Below are positions 1 through 6,176 of a stretch of DNA of 10,349 nt, piece by piece (within the stretch, counting starts at the first letter, position 1; the number at the start of each line of letters is the position of its first letter). The stretch is from an uncultured Prevotella sp. (GTDB taxonomy: Bacteria; Bacteroidota; Bacteroidia; Bacteroidales; Bacteroidaceae): positions 1 through 10,349 of the forward strand of contig CAKPTK010000082.1 in the NCBI GenBank assembly GCA_934190685.1. Reading direction: 5' to 3'. The notes below the pieces were generated by a model. It did not search any database. It was not told the origin of the DNA and saw nothing but the letters and a program-made list of their open reading frames with translations. A program made the translations under genes and the position numbers.

Positions 1-474
1 GTCTACGATGGACTCATGCACCTTGGAGCCGACATCTGCCTCAAGACTATCGACAAGATTGTCGAGGGCGACGGCGTGGTGGCTTCCGTTCCACAAGAGG
101 AAAGCGGAGAACTGCCGTTGGCACCCAAGATTTTCAAGGAGACGTGCTGTATCGACTGGCAACAGAACGCCAAGCGTGTCTATGACTTTGTGCGCGGCCT
201 CAGCCCATATCCCGGAGCCTGGACCACCATCGAGGGCGAGAACATGAAGCCCACCGTGCTCAAGATATTCAAGACCCGGAAGACAGGCAAGAAGACAGGC
301 GACGAAGCTGTGGGAACCATCAAGGTGGAACAAGGACTGCTGTTTGTGGCGACCAGCGACGAGTGGCTCGAAATATTGCAACTGCAATTGGCAGGCAAGA
401 AACGCATGGACGCACGGTCGTTTGTCAACGGTCTGCACGCCACCGGTCTGCACATCCATACTACAGAGGAATAA
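1..474 (+). CDS. fmt: Methionyl-tRNA formyltransferase, C-terminal part (5' end outside window)
   Basis: Frame 1 is open from the first base, so the gene starts upstream; 157 residues are visible out of about 315 usual for the family. Fmt transfers a formyl group from 10-formyl-tetrahydrofolate to Met-tRNA(fMet) in the cytosol, making the initiator tRNA for translation. The visible part holds the end of the catalytic domain and the C-terminal OB-fold domain that grips the tRNA. Recognisable signatures are the family's 'APKIFKETCCIDW' segment (usually YAPKLTKEDCRIDW-like) and 'GLSPYPGAWT', a hallmark of the start of the Fmt C-terminal domain. The catalytic Asn/His/Asp residues lie upstream of the window and cannot be checked. 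The stop is TAA at 472-474, and the Sua5-type gene begins 33 bases later on the same strand, probably in the same transcript. The identification is secure; only the 5' half is missing. Confidence 0.93.
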   Translation, partial: VYDGLMHLGADICLKTIDKIVEGDGVVASVPQEESGELPLAPKIFKETCCIDWQQNAKRVYDFVRGLSPYPGAWTTIEGENMKPTVLKIFKTRKTGKKTGDEAVGTIKVEQGLLFVATSDEWLEILQLQLAGKKRMDARSFVNGLHATGLHIHTTEE

Positions 475-507
475 TTCATATAGGCAACCATAAAAGAAAG
501 AAAAACA

Positions 508-1077
508 ATGACAAGAGAACAAGATATCAAGAACGCCGTGGAAGTGATGAGAAAAGGCGGCGTCATCCTCTACCCCACCGACACGGTGTGGGGCATAGGC
601 TGCGACGCCACCAACGCCGAGGCTGTGAAGAAAGTGTATGAAATCAAGCACCGCGACGACTCCAAGGCACTCATCTGCCTGGTCGACAGCGACCATCGGC
701 TCCAACGCTATGTCAGAAACGTGCCCGACGTGGCATGGCAGCTCTTCGACTGTGCCGACAAGCCCACCACCGTCATCCTCGACGGCGCCGTGAACCTCGC
801 CCCCAACCTTATCGCCGAAGACGGAAGCATCGCCATGCGCATCACGCAGGAGCCTTTCTCCAAAGAATTGTGCTTCCGCTTCCAAAAAGCCATTGTATCC
901 ACCAGCGCCAACATCAGCGGAGAGCCTGCCGCACAAAACTTCTGCGACATCAGTGAGGAACTCATCAATGCTGTCGACTACGTGTGCTGGAGCCGCAGAC
1001 AGGAACACAAACCACACACGCCATCCAGCATCATCAAACTCAGTGAAGACGGACAGGTGAAGATTATCAGGAAATGA
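508..1077 (+). CDS. L-threonylcarbamoyladenylate synthase (Sua5/YrdC/TsaC family)
   Basis: A 189-residue cytosolic enzyme of the YrdC fold. The family makes threonylcarbamoyl-AMP from threonine, bicarbonate and ATP, the first step of the t6A37 modification of tRNAs reading ANN codons. Signatures seen: 'GGVILYPTDTVWGIGCDA' at residues 17-34, the K47-x-R49 and S52 nucleotide-binding residues in 'KHRDDSKAL', and the 'STSAN' motif at 131-135 followed by ISGEPA. The length matches the short TsaC-type enzymes; there is no extra C-terminal Sua5 domain. The ATG at 508 is preceded by an A-rich stretch (aaagaaagaaaaac) rather than a clear Shine-Dalgarno, normal for Bacteroidetes. Its TGA stop overlaps the ATG of the ClC gene (ATGA, 1074-1077), suggesting translational coupling. 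The family is certain; whether it is tsaC or sua5 is only nomenclature, so no symbol is given. Confidence 0.92.
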   Translation: MTREQDIKNAVEVMRKGGVILYPTDTVWGIGCDATNAEAVKKVYEIKHRDDSKALICLVDSDHRLQRYVRNVPDVAWQLFDCADKPTTVILDGAVNLAPNLIAEDGSIAMRITQEPFSKELCFRFQKAIVSTSANISGEPAAQNFCDISEELINAVDYVCWSRRQEHKPHTPSSIIKLSEDGQVKIIRK

Positions 1078-2888
1078 ACAAAACCGAAACGATAGAAGAA
1101 CAACTGTCGCAAGGATGGTTTGACAAACTGCTGCACTGGCGGGAGGAACACGTGACCGACAAGCAGATGACGCTCGTGCTGAGTTTCATCGTCGGATTCT
1201 TCTCCGCCGTGGCTGCCTACATCCTCCACTGGATTATCTCACAGATACAGATGCTGCTCACCGCAGGATTCAGCACCGACTCGTTCAACTGGCCCTATCT
1301 GGTGTTCCCCGTCGTGGGCATCTATCTCACTTCGCTCTTTGTGCGCTATGTGGTGAAAGACAACATTTCCCACGGTATCACGCGTGTGCTCTACGCCATC
1401 AGCACCAACCGCAGCCGACTGCGGGGACACAACTGCTGGAGTTCAGTCATCGCCTCCGCCATTACCATCGGCTTTGGTGGTTCGGTGGGTGCCGAGGCTC
1501 CAATCGTACTCACGGGTTCCGCCATCGGCAGCAACTTGGGCCGTCTGTTCAAGATGGACGCCAAGACAATGATGTTGTTGGTGGGATGTGGCGCCGCGGC
1601 AGCCGTTTCCGCCATCTTCAAGGCACCGATAGCCGGACTGGTCTTCACACTCGAGGTATTGATGGTCGACCTGACCATGGCGTCATTGCTCCCCATCATG
1701 ACCGCCAGCGTCACCGCCACCTGTTTCTCCTACATCTTTGTGGGCAGCCAGTCGCTGTTCCAGTTCCACCTCGACGGTCCCTGGCAAATGGAACGTGTGC
1801 CGGCAACGATTCTGCTCGGTATCTTCTGCGGACTGACCAGCCTCTATTTCATGCGCACCATGACATCCTGCGAGGGAGTGTTCAACAAGATGAAGAACAT
1901 GCCCATGGCGAAGTTTATCTTCGGCGGCGTGATGCTGAGCTCGCTCATCTTCCTATTTCCAGCCCTCTACGGTGAAGGATACAACAGCCTGAACATCCTG
2001 CTCAACGGTAAAACGCCAGCCGACTGGAACGCCATCATGAACAACTCGTTCTTCTATGGCAACGGCAACTTACTGGTGCTCTATGTAGGATTGGTCTTGA
2101 TAACAAAGGTGTTTGCCACTTCAGCCACCAATGGCGGAGGCGGTTGTGGAGGAACCTTCGCACCTTCTCTGTTCATCGGAGGCTTTGCGGGGTTCTTCTT
2201 CGCCCGCATCTGGAACATGGAGGAAATAGGAGTATATGTGCCCGAAAAGAATTTTGCCTTGCTGGGCATGGCTGGCGTATTGGCTGGCGTGATGCACGCT
2301 CCCCTCACAGGCATCTTCCTCATAGCGGAGATTACGGGAGGTTACAATCTCTTCATGCCGCTCATCATCGTCTGCATCTGTTCTTATCTGACTATCAGCA
2401 TCTTCGAGCCCCACAGCATCTACAGCATGCGTCTGGCACGTGAGGGCAAATTGCTCACCCATCACACCGACCGTTCCGTGCTCACCTTGATGAGTCTCGA
2501 CAGTCTCATCGAGCGCGACTATACTTCGGTCAGCGCAGATGTGGAACTGGGCAAGTTGGTGCACATCATCAGCCGCACACGCGGCACCATACTGCCTGTA
2601 CTCGACAATGCGGGAAACTTGCTGGGCGAAATCGACTTTGCCAAGATCCGCCATGTGGTGTTCCGCACCGAACTCTACCATCATTTCACCGTCAAGCAAA
2701 TCATGTCGCAGCCACCAGCCGTGCTCGATGTCGACGAATCCATGGAGAGCGTGATGAAGACCTTCGACAAGACAGGAGCATCAATGCTTCCCGTACTCGA
2801 CGACCAAAAGCATCTTGTCGGCTATATCAGCCGCACCAGACTCTATGAAACCTACCGCAAAATGGTGGCAGACTTCTCGGCAGACTAA
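1074..2888 (+). CDS. ClC-family chloride channel/transporter with two C-terminal CBS domains
   Basis: A 604-residue inner-membrane protein. Residues about 30-450 form the ClC transmembrane core and about 468-595 a pair of CBS domains, which in this family bind adenine nucleotides and regulate transport. Core motifs: 'GGSVGAEAPIV' at 135-145 corresponds to GREGP, with the gating glutamate kept as E141; 'GGTFAPSLFIGG' at 359-370 is the GxFxP anion-binding loop; Y450 in 'SIYSMRLA' aligns with the central pore tyrosine. Two key positions differ from E. coli ClC-ec1 by my alignment by eye: the internal proton glutamate (E203) is V195 in 'FTLEVLM', and the GSGIP loop reads 'SHGIT' (99-103), placing His where the central serine sits. 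Whether it is a Cl-/H+ exchanger or a passive channel is therefore open. It overlaps the Sua5-type gene by 4 bases and ends before a strong hairpin. Fold assignment is firm; mechanism and the anion carried are not. Confidence 0.94.
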   Translation: MNKTETIEEQLSQGWFDKLLHWREEHVTDKQMTLVLSFIVGFFSAVAAYILHWIISQIQMLLTAGFSTDSFNWPYLVFPVVGIYLTSLFVRYVVKDNISHGITRVLYAISTNRSRLRGHNCWSSVIASAITIGFGGSVGAEAPIVLTGSAIGSNLGRLFKMDAKTMMLLVGCGAAAAVSAIFKAPIAGLVFTLEVLMVDLTMASLLPIMTASVTATCFSYIFVGSQSLFQFHLDGPWQMERVPATILLGIFCGLTSLYFMRTMTSCEGVFNKMKNMPMAKFIFGGVMLSSLIFLFPALYGEGYNSLNILLNGKTPADWNAIMNNSFFYGNGNLLVLYVGLVLITKVFATSATNGGGGCGGTFAPSLFIGGFAGFFFARIWNMEEIGVYVPEKNFALLGMAGVLAGVMHAPLTGIFLIAEITGGYNLFMPLIIVCICSYLTISIFEPHSIYSMRLAREGKLLTHHTDRSVLTLMSLDSLIERDYTSVSADVELGKLVHIISRTRGTILPVLDNAGNLLGEIDFAKIRHVVFRTELYHHFTVKQIMSQPPAVLDVDESMESVMKTFDKTGASMLPVLDDQKHLVGYISRTRLYETYRKMVADFSAD

Positions 2889-2902
2889 AATAAATAGGAA
2901 TA

Positions 2903-2946
2903 GAAACAAAGGAAGCAGGAACATCAGTCCCTGCTTCCTTTGTTTC
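2903..2946. terminator. Bidirectional hairpin terminator between convergent ClC and ROK genes
   Basis: A perfect 17-bp inverted repeat (gaaacaaaggaagcagg at 2903-2919, its complement at 2930-2946) encloses a 10-base loop. It begins 15 bases after the ClC stop and ends 10 bases before the ROK stop on the other strand. On the minus strand a T-rich run follows the stem (tattcctatttatttta); on the plus strand the downstream arm is itself T-rich and a T6 run lies at 2960-2965, somewhat far from the stem. The position between two converging genes and the strong stem support a shared rho-independent terminator. Confidence 0.85.
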
Positions 2947-2956
2947 CATAGGTTCA

Positions 2957-3940
2957 CTATTTTTTGATTTCCCATCCAATGGCACTGGCCCCCAACACAG
3001 CGGCACTGCTGCCATCGAGCGAGGAAACCAAGAACTTGGCCTTGCCCTTGAAGGCATGAAAAACATGACGGTCGTAGCTCTCACGAATGGGCTTCATGAT
3101 GAGTTCGCCAGCCTTGGTCAGTCCGCCGAAGAACACAAAGGCCTCGGGAGAAGAGAAGGCGGCAAAGTCGGCACAGGCCTCACCCAGCATCTCACCCGTA
3201 AAAGCATACACATCCAACGCAATCTTGTCACCCTTATTGGCGGCAAGCGATACATCGAGCGAGGTGATGTCCTCAGACTTCAGGCTGCGAAGCAAGGAAG
3301 GTGCGTCGGACTTGGCAAGCATTTCGCGAGCTGTGCGCGCCACACCCGTAGCCGAGCAATAAGCCTCCAAGCATCCCTTCCTGCCACAGCCACAAGGACG
3401 TCCGTTCTCACGGCGCATGACAACATGGCCCAGTTCACCGGCAAAGCCGTCGCAGCCATAGACCAACTGTCCATTGACCACAATACCCGAACCGACACCC
3501 GTGCCCAGCGTGAGCATGATGAAGTTTTTCATTCCCCTTGCCACACCATAGGTCATCTCTCCCACAGCCGCAGCATTGGCGTCGTTCGTGATGGCCACCG
3601 GCACCCCAAGAGCCTGCTCAAACATCGAAGCCAAAGGCACAACGGATTCATGTGCCCAAACAATATTGGGGGCATATTCTATCGTTCCCTCGTAATAGTT
3701 GGCATTGGGAGCACCGATACCCATGCCTTTGATGGTGTCGATACCACCCACTTCGTCGATGATGGCCTGCAAAGCCTCAACCGAAGCCTTCACATAGTCT
3801 TCCACCCGGTTGTAGGCCTGGGTCTTGATGGCTGTGGTAGCCTTGATCTCGCCACGGCTGTCTACAATGCCAAAAACCGAGTTGGTGCCTCCAAGGTCGA
3901 GACCAATCACATACGGTTTCATTGTCTGTTGCGTTTCCAT
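2957..3940 (-). CDS. ROK-family sugar kinase (probable glucokinase)
   Basis: A 327-residue cytosolic kinase of the ROK family, which phosphorylates hexoses such as glucose or N-acetylhexosamines with ATP. Seen: the phosphate-binding 'GLDLGGTN' at 13-20, the catalytic aspartate D120 in 'ITNDANAAAVGE', the second phosphate loop 'LTLGTGVGSGIV' at 144-154, sugar-binding E169 and H172 in 'GELGH', and the ROK zinc site formed by H172, C183, C185 and C190 in 'CGCGRKGCLEAY'. All catalytic and zinc residues are present. There is no N-terminal helix-turn-helix, so it is a kinase rather than a ROK repressor (NagC/XylR type). The ATG at 3940 is chosen; a second ATG at 3922, six codons in and just before the first beta strand, is also plausible. 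It is a single-gene unit with its own promoter, divergent from the LysE gene. Glucokinase is the usual annotation, but the sugar cannot be read from sequence. Confidence 0.92.
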   Translation of the reverse strand: METQQTMKPYVIGLDLGGTNSVFGIVDSRGEIKATTAIKTQAYNRVEDYVKASVEALQAIIDEVGGIDTIKGMGIGAPNANYYEGTIEYAPNIVWAHESVVPLASMFEQALGVPVAITNDANAAAVGEMTYGVARGMKNFIMLTLGTGVGSGIVVNGQLVYGCDGFAGELGHVVMRRENGRPCGCGRKGCLEAYCSATGVARTAREMLAKSDAPSLLRSLKSEDITSLDVSLAANKGDKIALDVYAFTGEMLGEACADFAAFSSPEAFVFFGGLTKAGELIMKPIRESYDRHVFHAFKGKAKFLVSSLDGSSAAVLGASAIGWEIKK

Positions 3941-3983
3941 TGATATATTCTGTTTTTGATTTTAGTCTTTGTTTCTTCACGAG

Positions 3984-4014
3984 CAAAGGTATGAAAAATA
4001 TGCAGCATGACAAA
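3984..4014 (-). promoter_or_regulatory. Bacteroidales-type promoter for the ROK kinase gene
   Basis: Read on the minus strand, TTTG (4014-4011), a 19-base spacer and TACCTTTG (3991-3984) match the Bacteroides sigma-ABfr consensus (-33 TTTG, -7 TAnnTTTG) at every fixed base. The -7 box lies about 43 bases upstream of the ATG at 3940, leaving room for a leader of roughly 35-40 bases. Direct sequence match; activity is inferred. Confidence 0.8.
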
Positions 4015-4030
4015 GATAATATCTTGATAA

Positions 4031-4062
4031 TTTGCTCATATCAACTATTTTTCGCAATTTTG
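4031..4062 (+). promoter_or_regulatory. Possible promoter for the LysE-DUF4924-rfbD-prfC block
   Basis: TTTG at 4031-4034, a 20-base spacer and CAATTTTG at 4055-4062 match the Bacteroidales promoter pattern with one mismatch (C for T at the first -7 base). It points toward the LysE gene and lies back-to-back with the ROK promoter, 16 bases away. The -7 box ends only 8 bases before the ATG at 4071, so a transcript from here would have almost no leader. That makes it either an unusual leaderless promoter or a chance match. Confidence 0.45.
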
Positions 4063-4070
4063 CATCCGTT

Positions 4071-4742
4071 ATGGGATTTCCAATTCAATTAGATATATTA
4101 GATTTCATCGTCAAAGGCTTGTTAATCGGAATTTTCGCCTCCGCTCCTATGGGACCGGTAGGCGTATTGTGCATTCAGCGCACGCTTAACAAGGGGCGTT
4201 GGTATGGATTCGTCACCGGCATCGGGGCTGCGTTGAGCGACATCATCTACGCGCTCTTCACGGGTCTCGGCATGAGTTTCGTGATGAATTTCATCAGCAA
4301 TGCGCAAAACAAGTTTTTGCTTCAGATAAGCGGAAGTGTACTGCTGCTCATTTTCGGAATCTACTGCTATCGCAGTAATCCGACCAAGAACATCCACAAG
4401 AGCAAGAAGCAGCAGAAAGGCACCTTGATACACAACTGCATCACCGCCTTTTTGGTGACATTCTCCAACCCACTCATCATCTTTCTCTTCATCTTCCTCT
4501 TTGCCCAATTTGCCTTTGTGGTGCCCAACCGCCCCGTGGAGATGACCGTGGGGTATATCAGTCTGGTGGGCGGCGCACTGCTCTGGTGGTTCGGTCTGTC
4601 ATGGCTAATCGACAAGGTGAGAGGAAAGTTTGACGACAACGGCATACTCATCATCAACCGCGTCGTGGGATGCATCGTCATCCTCTGCTCGGTCATCATG
4701 CTCTTAGGAACAATTTTTAATCTTTATACATTACCATATTAA
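4071..4742 (+). CDS. LysE/RhtB-family membrane exporter
   Basis: A 223-residue hydrophobic protein with about six membrane helices (roughly residues 11-35, 43-68, 80-100, 118-142, 150-172 and 192-216). LysE/RhtB proteins export amino acids or related small molecules across the inner membrane, driven by the proton gradient. The family signature 'ASAPMGPVGVLCIQRTL' sits at 23-39, followed by 'GIGAALSD' (50-57) and the conserved 'SNP' at 132-134. A positively charged cytoplasmic loop (about 101-117, rich in K) separates helices 3 and 4. I chose the ATG at 4071; a TTG at 4032 in the same frame would add 13 residues but lies inside the probable promoter. Its TAA stop shares one base with the next gene's ATG (4742), so the two are probably translationally coupled. 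The substrate is unknown. Membership of the LysE superfamily is secure. Confidence 0.88.
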   Translation: MGFPIQLDILDFIVKGLLIGIFASAPMGPVGVLCIQRTLNKGRWYGFVTGIGAALSDIIYALFTGLGMSFVMNFISNAQNKFLLQISGSVLLLIFGIYCYRSNPTKNIHKSKKQQKGTLIHNCITAFLVTFSNPLIIFLFIFLFAQFAFVVPNRPVEMTVGYISLVGGALLWWFGLSWLIDKVRGKFDDNGILIINRVVGCIVILCSVIMLLGTIFNLYTLPY

Positions 4743-5293
4743 TGTTTGTAGCACAGGAACTCAGAAAGAAAAGTATAGCGGAATATCTGCTCTACATGTG
4801 GCAAGTGGAAGACCTCATCCGGGCATACGGCTGTCAATTGTCACGCATCAAAAATGAATACATAAGTCAGTTCAACTACACCGACGAACAAAAGGAAGAG
4901 TTGGTAGACTGGTATGGCAACTTGGTGACAATGATGAACAGTGAGGGATGCCGCGAGAAAGGGCATCTGCAAATCAACAAGATTGTCATTCAGGATCTCG
5001 CCGACCTGCACAACATGCTACTCCAAAGCACCAAGTTTCCTTTCTACACAGCGGAATACTACAAAGTGTTGCCCTTCATCGTAGAACTGCGCAACCATGG
5101 TGCCAACAAAGAAGAGAACGAGATTGAGACTTGCTTCGATGCGCTCTATGGTATGGTGATGCTCAGACTGCAAAAGAAACCCATATCTCCCGACACCGAG
5201 CATGCCATCAAGGAAATCACCACATTCATCGGCATGCTCTCCGACTATTATATCAAAGACAAGACCGAAGGTCTGAAGTTCGAAGATGATTAA
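4742..5293 (+). CDS. DUF4924 family protein, function unknown
   Basis: A 183-residue soluble protein that I recognise as the Bacteroidetes-restricted DUF4924 family from its N-terminus 'FVAQELRKKSIAEYLLYMWQ' and the following 'VEDLIRA'. It has no signal peptide or membrane helix; the composition (many E, K, L, Y) suggests an all-helical fold. No catalytic motif or metal-binding cluster stands out, and no function is established to my knowledge. It begins on the last base of the LysE stop codon and ends 12 bases before rfbD, so it lies inside the block LysE-DUF4924-rfbD-prfC. The tight coupling hints at a shared role with the exporter or simply at co-expression. Family assignment is from memory of the N-terminal signature. 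Confidence 0.85.
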   Translation: MFVAQELRKKSIAEYLLYMWQVEDLIRAYGCQLSRIKNEYISQFNYTDEQKEELVDWYGNLVTMMNSEGCREKGHLQINKIVIQDLADLHNMLLQSTKFPFYTAEYYKVLPFIVELRNHGANKEENEIETCFDALYGMVMLRLQKKPISPDTEHAIKEITTFIGMLSDYYIKDKTEGLKFEDD

Positions 5294-5305
5294 CAGACAC
5301 GGAAT

Positions 5306-6160
5306 ATGAACATTCTCATAACAGGCTGCAACGGACAGCTCGGCAGCGAAATCAAAGCCATCGAAGGCGAATACACCAAGCATAAATTCTTCAACACGTC
5401 GCACAGCGAACTAGATGTCACTGACCACGATGCCGTGACTACCTATGTGACGGAACACAAGATTGACGGTATCATCAACTGCGCCGCCTATACGGCTGTA
5501 GACAAGGCGGAAAGCGACCAAGACAACTGCAAGAAACTCAACACTGATGGCCCCGCCAACTTGGCTATGGCCATCGAGAAGCGTGGAGGATGGTTCATCC
5601 ATGTGTCCACCGACTATGTGTTCGACGGCACCAAACACACACCTTATGTGGAAACGGACCCCACTTGTCCCAACAGTGTCTATGGCTCGACCAAACTGGC
5701 GGGAGAAGAGGCTGCCATGAAACTCTGCCAGCATGCCATGATTGTCCGCACGGCGTGGCTCTACAGTGCTTTCGGCAACAACTTCGTGAAGACTATGCTC
5801 CGTCTCGGACACACCAAGGACGAACTGGGCGTCATCTTCGACCAAATAGGCACACCGACCTATGCCAGTGATTTAGCACGAGCTATTATGGCTGCTGTAG
5901 AACATGGCGTGGTGGCAGGCATCTATCATTATTCCGATGAGGGCGTGGCCAGTTGGTATGACTTCACCAAGGCCATCCATCGCCTTGCCGACATCTCCAA
6001 CTGTCAAGTGCGCCCCATCCACACATCGGAATATCCCACTCCCGCCAAGCGCCCAGCCTATTCGGTGCTTGACAAGACCAAGATTAAGCAGACCTATGGC
6101 ATCACCATTCCCCATTGGGAGGAAAGTCTCGCCAAGTGCATCAATCTGCTGATGATATAG
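5306..6160 (+). CDS. rfbD: dTDP-4-dehydrorhamnose reductase
   Basis: A 284-residue cytosolic short-chain dehydrogenase-type enzyme that reduces dTDP-4-dehydro-L-rhamnose to dTDP-L-rhamnose with NAD(P)H, the last step in making the rhamnose donor for surface polysaccharide. Seen: the Rossmann glycine motif '[11 protein letters not shown]' (5-15), '[11 protein letters not shown]' (59-69), the 'STDYVFDG' strand (101-108), the catalytic Y126-x-x-x-K130 in '[10 protein letters not shown]', and 'IVRTAWLYS' further on. Length is normal (usual about 280-300). The partner genes rfbA, rfbB and rfbC are not in this window, so the gene sits apart from any visible polysaccharide cluster, between DUF4924 (12 bases upstream) and prfC (16 bases downstream). 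Reductase identity is strong. Because RmlD-like proteins also include methionine adenosyltransferase regulators and other sugar-nucleotide reductases, the exact substrate is inferred from overall similarity. Confidence 0.9.
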   Translation: MNILITGCNGQLGSEIKAIEGEYTKHKFFNTSHSELDVTDHDAVTTYVTEHKIDGIINCAAYTAVDKAESDQDNCKKLNTDGPANLAMAIEKRGGWFIHVSTDYVFDGTKHTPYVETDPTCPNSVYGSTKLAGEEAAMKLCQHAMIVRTAWLYSAFGNNFVKTMLRLGHTKDELGVIFDQIGTPTYASDLARAIMAAVEHGVVAGIYHYSDEGVASWYDFTKAIHRLADISNCQVRPIHTSEYPTPAKRPAYSVLDKTKIKQTYGITIPHWEESLAKCINLLMI

Positions 6161-6176
6161 ACTATTAAGAATTATT

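Noticed and set aside
2121..2699. A 192-codon minus-strand open frame opposite the ClC CBS region
   Set aside because: Antisense shadow of the conserved ClC pore end and CBS domains, with no promoter or family signature seen.
3056..3943. A 295-codon plus-strand open frame lying fully opposite the ROK kinase gene
   Set aside because: It mirrors the kinase gene almost exactly, its translation is rich in His, Arg and Ser with no family signature, and the minus-strand product has every ROK motif. It is a shadow of a GC-rich gene.
4032..4070. TTG start at 4032 extending the LysE-type protein by 13 residues
   Set aside because: The TTG lies within the likely -33 promoter box, and the extra residues are not part of the LysE family. 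ATG at 4071 places the first helix normally.
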